Positions 45,281 through 54,618 are shown, numbered from the stretch's first letter. The stretch is DNA of 64,000 bases from Peribacillus sp. FSL P2-0133 (GCF_037975445.1 NZ_CP150254.1:618001-682000), one strand, 5' to 3'. The notes: a model not told the origin generated them from the letters alone. Translations and numbers: made by a program.

Positions 45281-46965
45281 TTAAAAATCGTGATACGAGA
45301 TTGACGATTTGGCTCCTTATACCAGTTGTATTAGTGCTCGTAGCGTATGTTCTCTACCCATCGTTGAGGACCTTTATCGAAAGTCTGCAAAAAGACGGAA
45401 CGATATCCCTTGGAAATTATCAGGACTTCTTCGTGCAGGAATCGAAAACGAACCTAGAGGCGCTATGGAATTCCGTTTATATATCCTTATTGAGTGTATT
45501 GGTCAGTGCCTTGATTGGCATTCCGCTCGCATTTATTTTTAACCGTTATGATTTTCCCGGCAGAAGCTTCTTTTCATCAGCAGCGATTTTGCCGATTGTC
45601 CTTCCATCATTGGTAGGGGTCATGGCTTTTATGTTTTTATATGGAGAATCGGGATTGATCCCGAATGCCATCAAGGATCTGTTTGGTCTCGATAAAGTTC
45701 CATTTAAAATTGGCGGGGTATCGGGAATCCTTATCGTGCATGCCTATACGATGTATGTCTATTTTTATATGACCGTATCCGCTGCAATCAATAAAATAGA
45801 TCCGTCCCTTGAAGAAGCTGCTTATAACTTAGGGGCAAATAAATTCAAGGTTTTTTGGAAGGTGACATTTCCATTATTGACACCTGCCATCGTTGCCGCT
45901 TCTTTGCTTGTTTTCATGATATCAATGGCTTCATTCAGTGCCCCGTTTTTATTGGCTGGCGGATACAGGGTGTTGAGCCTGCAAATTTATTTTTCGAAAA
46001 TAAATGGTGATATGGAAATTGCCGCTACTCAATCCGTCATTCTATCCATCGTTTCGATTTCATTTCTATTATTCATGCGTTGGTATCAGAATAGGAAAGA
46101 TTATCGAATGGCTTCGAAAGGGATTGGGGCACACAGGAGTGAAGTGAAGAACCCGATTATGAAATGGGTGATGGTCGTAACGGGCATCATTGGCGTAATT
46201 ATTTTGCTTTTACCGCACTTTACGATTCTTTTGCTTTCACTTGTGCCGGATGGAACCTGGACATTTCAAACGTATCCAACAGTATTTAATGTGGAAAATT
46301 ACAGGCTTTTGTTTGAAGATCCTAATATCTTCAAACCGTTACGAAATAGTTTACTGATGGCGGTTATTGCAACGTTGGCAAATCTGGTGTTTGGGGTCAT
46401 AGCGTCCTATGTGCTTGTCAAACGGAAATTCGTCGGGAAAAGCTTTGTCGATATTCTAGTCATGATTCCTTGGGCGTTGCCTGCAACGGTCATAGGGATG
46501 AACTTGATATTCGCATTCAATGAACCTAGCGTTTTTTCCTTTGGTCAAATATTGGTAGGAACATTTTGGATTTTGCCTCTTGCCTATTTCATCAGACATA
46601 TACCACTCGTTGTCCGCTCGACTAACGCCGTTCTGGAGCAGCTCGATGATTCGATTGAAGAAGCAGCCAGAAACTTGGGGGCAAAGTGGTTTTATACCTT
46701 CAGAAAGGTCATATTTCCGATTATTATGCCTGGCGTTTTATCAGGGACATTATTGGCATTTATCGAATCTGTGGGGGAATTCCCGACCTCGGTCCTGTTG
46801 TACACGATTTCAAACAGACCCATATCCATTGAAATCATGAATCAGCTTCGAATGTTCAATATGGGGCAGGCAGCTGCCTATGGGATGATTCAAATCACAC
46901 TGATTGTAATCGTTCTCTTTATTTCGAACAAGTTTTTTGGAATCAAAGCGGAAAAAGCTTTATGA
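45277..46965 (+). CDS. Fused two-domain ABC permease (FbpB/ThiP-type)
   Basis: A 562-residue permease made of two fused BPD transmembrane units, with about twelve helices. The EAA loop is present twice: SLEEAAYNLGANKFKVFWKV near 187 and SIEEAARNLGAKWFYTFRKV near 462. Fused permeases of this form serve ferric, thiamine and aminoethylphosphonate-type importers. It overlaps the ATPase gene, and 16 bases separate it from the downstream lyase gene, so all are one operon. Confidence 0.9.
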   Translation: MIKNRDTRLTIWLLIPVVLVLVAYVLYPSLRTFIESLQKDGTISLGNYQDFFVQESKTNLEALWNSVYISLLSVLVSALIGIPLAFIFNRYDFPGRSFFSSAAILPIVLPSLVGVMAFMFLYGESGLIPNAIKDLFGLDKVPFKIGGVSGILIVHAYTMYVYFYMTVSAAINKIDPSLEEAAYNLGANKFKVFWKVTFPLLTPAIVAASLLVFMISMASFSAPFLLAGGYRVLSLQIYFSKINGDMEIAATQSVILSIVSISFLLFMRWYQNRKDYRMASKGIGAHRSEVKNPIMKWVMVVTGIIGVIILLLPHFTILLLSLVPDGTWTFQTYPTVFNVENYRLLFEDPNIFKPLRNSLLMAVIATLANLVFGVIASYVLVKRKFVGKSFVDILVMIPWALPATVIGMNLIFAFNEPSVFSFGQILVGTFWILPLAYFIRHIPLVVRSTNAVLEQLDDSIEEAARNLGAKWFYTFRKVIFPIIMPGVLSGTLLAFIESVGEFPTSVLLYTISNRPISIEIMNQLRMFNMGQAAAYGMIQITLIVIVLFISNKFFGIKAEKAL

Positions 46966-46981
46966 ATTTGGAGGTTTAAAG

Positions 46982-48466
46982 ATGAGCAGGCTTGAAGAAT
47001 TTATCAAAAATGAAGGTAGTGTCTTTCCCGGAAAAACATATGCAGAAGAGCTTCTGATGCCTGTTTTTAATGATCAAAGAGATTACTTATTTCATGCAAT
47101 GTTCGATATTCATCGGGCGCATGTCATCATGCTTTCGGAACAAAAGATCATTAAAGAAGAAGAGGCGAAAACCATGCTTGATGGGATTCGGAAAGTGGCC
47201 CAAACAGATCTCAAGCAGTTGACCTATCAGCCCCAATTCGAAGACTTATTTTTCATGATGGAGGCAAAGATAGGTGAGGAAATCGGTCATGAACTTGCAG
47301 GAAAGATTCATATCGGCCGCAGTCGTAATGATATGGGAGTCGCGATGTACCGGCTTGTTTTGAGAGGCCATCTGCTCCAATTGATTGGCTACGCAAACCA
47401 TTTGAGTGAGGCATTTCTGGTGCAGGCTGAAAAACATACAGAAACTTATATAACTGGTTACACGCATACCCAACCGGCTCAGCCGACTACGATAGGACAT
47501 TACTTTTTAGCCATTTATGATGTGCTTCAAAGGGATATTGGCCGGTTATGGGCAGCCTATGAAACGGTTAACCAATCGCCTTTGGGCGCTGCCGCGTTAA
47601 CGACCACCGGTTTTCCGATCAGCCGCAACCGTACTGCTGAACTGCTTGGGTTTGATTCGGTGATCGAGAATTCCTATGACTCGATAGGCGGGGCGGATTA
47701 TTTATTGGAAACCGCAACTGCCATCATGACGTGCATGGTCAATGCAGGAAGATGGATTCAAGATTTCCTGCAGCATGTGACAAGGGAGTTTGGTACATTT
47801 CATGTGGCCGATCCTTATGTTCAAGTGAGCAGCATCATGCCGCAAAAAAGAAATCCAGTTTCCATTGAACATTCCCGTTCGATTGCAAGCAGTGCGTATG
47901 GTGATGCACTCGCTGCAATGAATATGATCCACAATACGCCATTTGGTGATATCGTCGATACGGAAGATGATTTACAGCCGCATTTATATCGGGCTTTTTC
48001 GAATGCAGGACGTGTCATGAAACTAATGTATGCCGTCATATCGACTTTGAAAGTAAATGAAGAACATACAAAGAAAATGGCCGCAAAATCCAGTATAACG
48101 GTTACTGAATTAGCGGATACCCTATCAAGAGATTACGAGATATCATTTAGAAAAGCTCATTCCATAGCGAGTCATATTGCAAAACGGTCGATTGGTGAAG
48201 GGAAGGAGCTTTATGATTGGGACACGCAAGACATCAACAAGATCATCAATGAATTCGTTGCAGTGAATTTAACTGAAGACGAATGGAAAAAGATCATCTC
48301 TCCCGAATACTTTGTGGAAATTAGAAGCATTCAAGGCGGGCCCAGCCCGAAAGAAGTTACGAGGATGATCGTAAATAGAAAACAAAAACTGGAGCAACAG
48401 TTGCACGAATATAAGGGTATCGTTAAAGCAATGAATGATGACAGGAAGGCTTTAGTGGATTACTGA
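46982..48466 (+). CDS. Argininosuccinate-lyase-like enzyme (fumarase/aspartase superfamily)
   Basis: A 494-residue C-N lyase of the ArgH branch. H162 (GYTHTQPAQP), S283-S284 and K289 (SSIMPQKRNP) sit where the catalytic His, Ser and Lys of the superfamily lie, and HIGRSRNDM near 110 matches the ArgH HTGRSRND motif. Differences from true ArgH are QPAQPTT and the RNPV ending of the signature. It is last in a regulator-transporter operon, not with argG, so it more likely releases fumarate from an imported N-succinyl-type compound than makes arginine. TTGGAGG precedes the ATG. Confidence 0.8.
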   Translation: MSRLEEFIKNEGSVFPGKTYAEELLMPVFNDQRDYLFHAMFDIHRAHVIMLSEQKIIKEEEAKTMLDGIRKVAQTDLKQLTYQPQFEDLFFMMEAKIGEEIGHELAGKIHIGRSRNDMGVAMYRLVLRGHLLQLIGYANHLSEAFLVQAEKHTETYITGYTHTQPAQPTTIGHYFLAIYDVLQRDIGRLWAAYETVNQSPLGAAALTTTGFPISRNRTAELLGFDSVIENSYDSIGGADYLLETATAIMTCMVNAGRWIQDFLQHVTREFGTFHVADPYVQVSSIMPQKRNPVSIEHSRSIASSAYGDALAAMNMIHNTPFGDIVDTEDDLQPHLYRAFSNAGRVMKLMYAVISTLKVNEEHTKKMAAKSSITVTELADTLSRDYEISFRKAHSIASHIAKRSIGEGKELYDWDTQDINKIINEFVAVNLTEDEWKKIISPEYFVEIRSIQGGPSPKEVTRMIVNRKQKLEQQLHEYKGIVKAMNDDRKALVDY

Positions 48467-48507
48467 AGGTACGTGAAAAAAGGAAATGAATTTTAACGGG
48501 CATGAAA

Positions 48508-48717
48508 TTCACGAGTATTTACTCCAAATCCACGAGTAAAAGCATGAAATTCACGAGTAAAAGCGTGGAATTCACGAGTATTTACTCCAAATTCACGAGT
48601 ATTTACTCCAAATTCACGAGTATTTACTCCAAATTCACGAGTATTTACTCCAAATTCACGAGTAAAAACGTAGAATTCACGAGTATTTACTCCAAATCCC
48701 AAGTAAAAGCCCGAACC
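48508..48717. repeat. 21-bp tandem repeat array 2 (ten units)
   Basis: Ten head-to-tail 21-base units start at 48508. Six read TTCACGAGTATTTACTCCAAA-like and four TTCACGAGTAAAAGCATGAAA-like (the last degenerate). The first type contains the small palindrome GAGTATTTACTC. Because 21 is a multiple of three, repetitive frames appear on both strands (FTSIYSK on plus, GVNTREF on minus). Neither has a plausible ribosome binding site. The 500-base gap 48467-48966 otherwise contains only the next terminator. Confidence 0.9.
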
Positions 48718-48884
48718 TCCTGAAAAGAGTATTTTCTCGTTGTATTTATTAGTTAAAATAGGGGTTTTGATTATAAACAAAAAAGATTAGTAGTTTCATA
48801 TGAGACATTGTTTTTTGTCCGCTATTAACTTTGTATAATTACTCTTAAGAAAAAGGACATTATGACTTTGGATGTCGATTATAA

Positions 48885-48915
48885 GAAAGGCTCAGTCTTT
48901 TGACTGAGCCCTTTC
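48885..48915 (-). terminator. Terminator of the yhjC-yhjB unit
   Basis: GGCTCAGTC / GACTGAGCC stem with a TTTT loop; the minus strand continues TTTCTTATAA. Confidence 0.7.
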
Positions 48916-48966
48916 GATGTTCTTTTAATGTTTCATTATCCAAAATAACCAGCATCAGAAAGTGTT

Positions 48967-50445
48967 TCAAATATCGTTAACGGATTTAGGTTCCAACTGA
49001 ACCGCGTGCTTTCTGAAAGCAAGACTTACCGTGATCATCACAATGAAATTGACCGCCAAGGCGATGATTCCCACATTCAAATCTTTCGCGGCTTGCGGCA
49101 AGGACGGAAACAAGGTTCCTATAGTTGAAGAACTGAGTGTAATGCAGATTACGATGAATAATCCGGTGATGATGCCGGCGATTGCGCCATATTTATTGAT
49201 GGGATTATTCTTCTTCAGACTAAAGAGCAGGGACGGGAATAGCTGTGTAATGAGACTGTATCCCATTAGAATTAATGCTGACATCGTTTCGCCGCCGTTT
49301 AAGGTGAAGTAGACGGCTATAAGGGCAATGACTGGAACAAGAAACTTTGCCAATCGTACAACGTGGCGATCGGACACTGCAGGTGCAAATTCCTTATAGA
49401 CGTTTTTCGCGAGCAGTGTAGCGACGCTCATCAAAAGCATGGATCCCGGCACCAATGCGGTCAACAATCCAGCTCCGCCGATTATGCCTATAAACCATGG
49501 ATCAAATGTCTCGATCGAAAGGCGCAGCAATGAGAGGTCTGCATCTGCCCCAACAAGTCCGGGCACTTTCAATATAGCTGTAAACCCAACGAAAAAGACG
49601 AATAACAGCATGAGTGTATATAAAGGGCTGATGATGGCATTTTTTCGAAATACCTTGCCGCTGCGTGCTGAATAGACAGCGCTGAAAACTTGTGGCCACA
49701 TATAGAAACCGAATACGAGCAATATTACCGTGGAGATAAACCATGATACGCTAAGTCCCTGGTCAGGGAACTTTAGAAAACCAGGTTTGGCCGCATCAAT
49801 CGCTTCAAACATCGGCTGAAATCCGCCAAAGTAATGGATCGGCAGATAAATCCCCAAAAATCCTATTATGGCGACCATCATGATATCTTTAATGACCGCT
49901 ATCCAAACAGAACCGTGTATACCGGAGATCATCACATAAATGGTTAGGCTGATCGCCCCCATCCAAACTGCCTCGGACATTGAGATGGCACCATAAGATG
50001 CCTCTGAGACAATGATTCCCAATCCTTTCAGCTGCACGACGATCACTGGAATCATCGACACCACACCGACAAGTGCAGCCAAAATTCCTAAACTGGGACT
50101 CTTATATTTGCTCACAAAGAAATCGGATTGAGACATCAGTTTATTTTCTTTGGCATATTTCCATATTTCCGGAAGGAGCCAATAGGATAATACGTAAGAC
50201 AGAGTAATGTAAATTAGAACATATAGAGCGGGTGCGCCCTTGCCATATGCCCAGCCGCTGCCGCCAAGGAAGGAGAAGGTCGTATAGATTTCCCCGGCCA
50301 TCAGCAGAAAGACGAAAATCGCACCAAAACCACGTCCGCCCACCGTCCATTGTTCCAAGTTCATATCTTTTCCTTTTGAAGAGCGTATCCCTAAAAATAT
50401 CGATAGAAGTAAAAATGCTAAAATGATTAAGAGAGCAATATTCAT
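48967..50445 (-). CDS. yhjB: Sodium:solute symporter (YhjB-like)
   Basis: Member of the SSS family (492 aa), about 13 membrane helices. The helix-1/2 region LEQWTVGGRGFGAIFVFLLM (about 30-49) and SFLGGSGWAYGKGAPALY are typical. FYMWPQVFSAVYSARSGKVF near 247 is the family signature region. Relatives carry monocarboxylates, proline or pantothenate; the substrate is unknown here. Its start overlaps the stop of the DUF3311 gene by four bases, the yhjC-yhjB arrangement of B. subtilis. Confidence 0.85.
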   Translation of the reverse strand: MNIALLIILAFLLLSIFLGIRSSKGKDMNLEQWTVGGRGFGAIFVFLLMAGEIYTTFSFLGGSGWAYGKGAPALYVLIYITLSYVLSYWLLPEIWKYAKENKLMSQSDFFVSKYKSPSLGILAALVGVVSMIPVIVVQLKGLGIIVSEASYGAISMSEAVWMGAISLTIYVMISGIHGSVWIAVIKDIMMVAIIGFLGIYLPIHYFGGFQPMFEAIDAAKPGFLKFPDQGLSVSWFISTVILLVFGFYMWPQVFSAVYSARSGKVFRKNAIISPLYTLMLLFVFFVGFTAILKVPGLVGADADLSLLRLSIETFDPWFIGIIGGAGLLTALVPGSMLLMSVATLLAKNVYKEFAPAVSDRHVVRLAKFLVPVIALIAVYFTLNGGETMSALILMGYSLITQLFPSLLFSLKKNNPINKYGAIAGIITGLFIVICITLSSSTIGTLFPSLPQAAKDLNVGIIALAVNFIVMITVSLAFRKHAVQLEPKSVNDI

Positions 50446-50642
50446 TTCTGGTCACCTTCCCGATTCCTGGGATCCAGCTTATACATGATGCCCAATATGG
50501 CAGAGGTAAGGACAACCCACATAGCCATCCAGAACATATTGAAAGGCATCCCTAATACGTATGGTTCTATTTTATTAACAAAAGGTAGAAATCCTAGTAT
50601 GCCTATAAAAGGAACTAGAGTAAGGATATATATAATCTTCAT
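50442..50642 (-). CDS. yhjC: YhjC-like DUF3311 membrane protein
   Basis: A 66-residue protein with two membrane helices (about 3-22 and 32-53) and a charged tail (LDPRNREGDQK). DUF3311 proteins are almost always encoded just before an SSS symporter and probably act as its small subunit. GGAGGGG lies before the ATG. The ATGA overlap couples its translation to the symporter. Confidence 0.85.
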   Translation of the reverse strand: MKIIYILTLVPFIGILGFLPFVNKIEPYVLGMPFNMFWMAMWVVLTSAILGIMYKLDPRNREGDQK

Positions 50643-50887
50643 TAAACAAACCCCTCCGTTTTAAATAAGTGAAACGTCCATCAATGGGGTTTATTCTTCA
50701 ATGCCACTGATGGCTGGGTGAACCAAACCGGGAAGGAAAATTCATACAAGACGGATTTACCTTCTTTTAAAAAGGTCCGATGATATATAATAGCTTACAC
50801 TATTTTGATATAAAATTTAATGGAGTTGGGTGATATATTTTAGCAAAAAAGTGCCAACTGCCTAATCTTGATATGTTTCTTAGATGG

Positions 50888-50924
50888 ATAAAGCCTTGAA
50901 TTCGAATTGAATTCAAGGCTTTAT
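50888..50924 (-). terminator. Terminator of the riboswitch-controlled permease
   Basis: ATAAAGCCTTGAATTC / GAATTCAAGGCTTTAT, a perfect 16-bp stem with a 5-base loop just after the permease stop. The AT-rich stem end supplies the U stretch. Confidence 0.75.
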
Positions 50925-50929
50925 TTCCT

Positions 50930-52273
50930 TTAGCTATTTTTTTTCCGATAGTTATATAGTATCACCAAGAGTATGAACCAGATCGGGGTCAAGAGCAGTG
51001 ATAGTCGTGTAGCTTCAGCGAATAGCATAACAATAAGGATGAATAGGAATAATCCTAAAATGGCGTAATTGACAAAGGGTGTAAAAGGAGCCTTGAAAGT
51101 CGATTCGGCTCTTAGATCAGGCCTTGTTTTCGAATATTTGATATGGGAGATCAAGATAATGCTCCATACCCAAATGAAACAGATGGCACTGATGGTCGTC
51201 ACGACGGTAAATGCCTGTTCCGGTATCAGCTTGCTTAATAATGCCCCTATTGATACAACGATTGTGGATGTTAATAAGGCATTGCTTGGAACAGCCTGTT
51301 TATTTAATTTTTCCAGTTTAGCAGGGGCTTCGCCATTTCTGCTTAACGTATAGAGTATTCGGCTTGTTGAAAATAAACCGCTGTTACATGCAGAAGCAGC
51401 GGATGTCAACACGACGAAGTTGATGATTCCTGCAGCGACAGGAATGCCGATTAACGCAAAGACCTCTACAAATGGGCTGCTTGAGGCATCAAGTTGTGTC
51501 CATGGGTTGACACAGAGAATGACGAATAGGGCACCAACATAGAAAAGTAAAATCCGGACAGGGATTTTATTGATGGCAGAAGGAATGTTCTTTCTCGGGT
51601 TCGCCGTTTCCGCTGCGGAAACCCCGACCAATTCGACACCGACAAATGAGAAGACGACCAACTGTAATGATAATAGGAATCCGGAAATGCCATTGGGGAA
51701 CATGCCCCCATGATTCCATAGGTTCGTTATGGAAACCGTTCCGGTATTGGTGTTGAAGCCGATGATCAATAGAATGATTCCTACGATGATCAAGGCAATG
51801 ATCGTGATTACTTTAATGATGGCAAACCAGAATTCCAATTCGCCAAATAACTTAACGGTCAATAGGTTCAACCCTAACAGAATGACTAGGCATATTAGAG
51901 CTGGAATCCATTGAGGGATATCGAACCAATATTGTATATAGACACCGACAGCTATGATATCGGCCATTGCGGTCATGATCCAACAGAACCAATATGTCCA
52001 ACCTGTCACGAATCCAGCCCATGGACCGACATATTCGGTTGCAAATTCAGTGAATGATGCATAACCTGCATTGGATAATAGCAATTCGCCCAGCGCCCTC
52101 ATCACAAAAAACAAGGCAATCCCTATTATCAGATAGGAGAATATAATGGAAGGTCCAGCCAATTGTATGGCTTTTCCGGATCCTAAAAATAAACCGGTGC
52201 CAATGGTTCCTCCTATTGCAATCAGTTGTACATGTCGATTTTTTAAATCTCTTTTTAATTCCTGTTTAGCCAA
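50930..52273 (-). CDS. Amino acid permease, probably glycine/alanine/serine (CycA-like)
   Basis: AAT-family symporter of 447 residues with twelve helices. KNRHVQLIAIGGTIGTGLFL (about 11-30) and ASACNSGLFSTSRILYTLSR in the second half are the family landmarks. GYASFTEFATEYVGPWAGFV recalls D-serine/D-alanine/glycine transporters. A glycine riboswitch with its own terminator in the leader makes glycine, or a metabolically linked amino acid, the likely substrate. It starts at TTG behind GGGGGCG. Confidence 0.85.
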   Translation of the reverse strand: MAKQELKRDLKNRHVQLIAIGGTIGTGLFLGSGKAIQLAGPSIIFSYLIIGIALFFVMRALGELLLSNAGYASFTEFATEYVGPWAGFVTGWTYWFCWIMTAMADIIAVGVYIQYWFDIPQWIPALICLVILLGLNLLTVKLFGELEFWFAIIKVITIIALIIVGIILLIIGFNTNTGTVSITNLWNHGGMFPNGISGFLLSLQLVVFSFVGVELVGVSAAETANPRKNIPSAINKIPVRILLFYVGALFVILCVNPWTQLDASSSPFVEVFALIGIPVAAGIINFVVLTSAASACNSGLFSTSRILYTLSRNGEAPAKLEKLNKQAVPSNALLTSTIVVSIGALLSKLIPEQAFTVVTTISAICFIWVWSIILISHIKYSKTRPDLRAESTFKAPFTPFVNYAILGLFLFILIVMLFAEATRLSLLLTPIWFILLVILYNYRKKNS

Positions 52274-52419
52274 TTCTTACGCCCCCGTTTTTTATAGTCT
52301 TGTTAGTAATGATTTCAACCTGCATGGTCTTGGAGAGAGGGACGTGATTTTTTGCCCTGCTTGCCTATTCCATTGGTTTTCAAGAGTGTAGTTTTAAGTC
52401 CAATCACAAAATGGACAAT

Positions 52420-52451
52420 AAAAAAAGAGATTGGATAATACCAATCTCTTA
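52420..52451 (-). terminator. Leader terminator, expression platform of the riboswitch
   Basis: On the minus strand AAGAGATTGG pairs with CCAATCTCTT and runs into T7. It lies between the aptamer and the permease gene, about 150 bases before the start codon. Confidence 0.85.
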
Positions 52452-52479
52452 AAGGGTTCAGAATAACAATTCTATCATT

Positions 52480-52560
52480 CGTTACTCTTCTGTCCTTTTG
52501 CCTGAGATTGTGAATCCTTCGGCGCTGCATCTTGTACAGTCTCTCCAGAAGCTGCTCCTG
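52480..52560 (-). promoter_or_regulatory. Glycine riboswitch aptamer
   Basis: On the minus strand the aptamer reads TCTGGAGAGACTG, then GCGCCGAAGGA, then ATCTCAGGCAAAAGGAC, then AGAAGAG. These are the conserved core elements of the glycine (gcvT) riboswitch in order. Only one aptamer is evident; the upstream GCTAT...ATAGC hairpin (about 52558-52585) may be a ghost aptamer of the singlet type. Glycine binding would decide whether the terminator at 52420-52451 forms. Confidence 0.87.
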
Positions 52561-52675
52561 CTATAGTGTCATCCATAGCATTCATCGCTTGCTTGTATGC
52601 GGTTGTGAAGAAATGTCTGTCAGTGTTAATCTTCCACTGTTGGATCATTCATTATGCTTATAAAATAATATTGGA

Positions 52676-52704
52676 ATTCTATCATCAATTTTTCGGTAGG
52701 TCAA
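52676..52704 (-). promoter_or_regulatory. Sigma-A promoter of the riboswitch transcript
   Basis: On the minus strand TTGACC (52699-52704), a 17-base spacer and TAGAAT (52676-52681). Transcription would begin near 52668, about 110 bases before the aptamer. Beyond it, 52705-53062 is AT-rich and without a gene. Confidence 0.65.
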
Positions 52705-53062
52705 CAATATTTTTGAAATGAAACAGGCATTATCGCAGTTTAATAGTGGTTTGTATTTAACTTAAGGTTTAAGCAGAAGTGATAGTTTTCTGCTCTTTTT
52801 GAACGATCACTATTATAAAATACTGAACATCATTTTTTTAAAATGATATTTTTAGATTAGAAAAATCGACAAGATATTATTGGTAACTGTTTATTTCAAA
52901 AATACAATTGTATTTTTACAGAATATTTACTATTATAAGATAAGAAAATATAATTGAAGTGTTATGTAATATTGATTACGATAAAGCATTTCTAATTAAA
53001 AGAGAGTCGTTCGTGGCAAGGATGGAAAAGCATTACCGATATTGCATCTGGGGGAGTTAATC

Positions 53063-54448
53063 ATGTCGAACAAGGAATTAAAGAGAGGGCTGGAATCAAG
53101 ACATATTCAAATGATAGCTTTAGGCGGAACCATCGGGGTCGGTTTATTCATGGGTTCTGCGAGCACGATCAAATGGACCGGGCCCTCTGTTATGCTTGCT
53201 TATGCAATCGCAGGTATTTTTATATTTTTCATCATGCGTTCCATGGGTGAGATGCTATATTTAGAACCGACTACAGGTTCTTTTGCAACCTTTGCGAGCA
53301 GCTATATACATCCCTTGGCAGGTTATATGACTGCTTGGAGCAATTGGTTTCAATGGGTAATCGTCGGAATGTCCGAAATCATCGCGGTTGGGTTGTATAT
53401 GCAATATTGGTTCCCGGAGTTACCTGCTTGGATACCAGGTGTGGTCGCCATGATCATCTTGGGGGCGGCAAACCTTATTTCGGTTAAATCCTTCGGGGAA
53501 TTTGAATTTTGGTTTGCGCTTATAAAAATCATAACGATTATATTGATGATCATTGCCGGCCTTGGCCTTATCTTCTTTGGAATAGGGAATGGCGGGGATG
53601 CTATTGGATTATCGAATCTTTGGGCAAATGGCGGCTTCTTTACGGGAGGCTGGACAGGATTCTTCTTCGCGCTTTCCCTAGTAGTGGCTTCCTATCAAGG
53701 CGTTGAGCTTATCGGAATCACAGCAGGAGAAGCGAAGAATCCAACCAAGACCGTAACAAAAGCGATCCAATCAATCATATGGCGCATTTTAATTTTCTAC
53801 ATTGGTGCCATATTCGTCATCGTGACAGTATTCCCTTGGGATCAACTGGATGACTTAGGCAGTCCATTTGTTTCAACCTTTGCCAAAATAGGTATCACTG
53901 CAGCGGCAGGCATCATTAATTTTGTCGTAATCACTGCAGCAATGTCTGGATGCAACAGTGGGATTTTCAGTGCAGGACGTATGCTTTACACACTGGCATT
54001 GAATGGCCAAGCTCCGAAAGCCTTTGCTAAAGTATCTAAAAATGGAGTGCCGGCATATTGCACGATCGCTGTACTTTTAGGATTGGGCATCGGGGTTATC
54101 CTGAATTACCTTGCACCGCCTCAATTATTCCTTTATGTGTACAGTGCGAGTGTATTGCCCGGGATGATTCCATGGTTTGTCTTACTTATCAGTGAGCTTA
54201 AATTCAGAAAGGTGAATGCTGCTGTAATGGAGAAACATCCGTTCAAAATGCCGTTGGCCCCTTACAGTAACTATGCGACGATTGCCTTTTTACTGATGGT
54301 GCTGGTCGGTATGTGGATCAATCCTAGTACAAGGATTTCCTTGGTTGTCGGGATCGTTTTCCTAGCCTTGGTCGCAGCAAGTTATTACATGCTGAAAATG
54401 GATAAACGAACACCATTGGATGTTAAATCCGATGATGAGATTTCCTGA
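53063..54448 (+). CDS. Amino acid permease (AAT family), copy 2
   Basis: A 461-residue, twelve-helix amino acid symporter very like the 29.7-kb gene. The two share nearly all of [39 protein letters not shown] and [18 protein letters not shown], and differ mostly at conservative positions and the C-terminal tail. DNA differs at many third positions, so the duplication is old or the copies came separately. ATG 53063 follows GGGGGAG by seven bases. Substrate not known. Confidence 0.85.
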   Translation: MSNKELKRGLESRHIQMIALGGTIGVGLFMGSASTIKWTGPSVMLAYAIAGIFIFFIMRSMGEMLYLEPTTGSFATFASSYIHPLAGYMTAWSNWFQWVIVGMSEIIAVGLYMQYWFPELPAWIPGVVAMIILGAANLISVKSFGEFEFWFALIKIITIILMIIAGLGLIFFGIGNGGDAIGLSNLWANGGFFTGGWTGFFFALSLVVASYQGVELIGITAGEAKNPTKTVTKAIQSIIWRILIFYIGAIFVIVTVFPWDQLDDLGSPFVSTFAKIGITAAAGIINFVVITAAMSGCNSGIFSAGRMLYTLALNGQAPKAFAKVSKNGVPAYCTIAVLLGLGIGVILNYLAPPQLFLYVYSASVLPGMIPWFVLLISELKFRKVNAAVMEKHPFKMPLAPYSNYATIAFLLMVLVGMWINPSTRISLVVGIVFLALVAASYYMLKMDKRTPLDVKSDDEIS

Positions 54449-54452
54449 TAAG

Positions 54453-54495
54453 GTAAAAAAAGCCCTTCTCTTAATTCGAGAAGGGCTTTTTTTGT
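54453..54495 (+). terminator. Terminator of permease copy 2
   Basis: AAAAAAGCCCTTCTC / GAGAAGGGCTTTTTTT stem with a 7-base loop. Confidence 0.93.
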
Positions 54496-54516
54496 TTTTT
54501 TGGATCAATTGTGGAA

Positions 54517-54618
54517 TTCACGAGTAAATGCGTGGAATTCACGAGTAAAACAGCGAAATTTACGAGTAAAACCGTTGAATTCACGAGTAAAACAGCGAAA
54601 TTCACGAGTAAAGCTAAA
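54517..54618. repeat. 21-bp tandem repeat array 3 (five units)
   Basis: Five units starting at 54517 and spaced 21 bases apart, of the form TTCACGAGTAAA followed by nine variable bases (TGCGTGGAA, ACAGCGAAA, ACCGTTGAA, ACAGCGAAA). The last is truncated. Same family as arrays at 3344 and 48508, and again directly after a terminator. Confidence 0.9.

Noticed and set aside
48508..48717. CRISPR array or true repeat-protein gene
   Set aside because: Units are 21 bases head to tail with no spacers, and no cas genes are near. The repetitive frames on both strands come from the 7-codon period and lack a convincing ribosome binding site.
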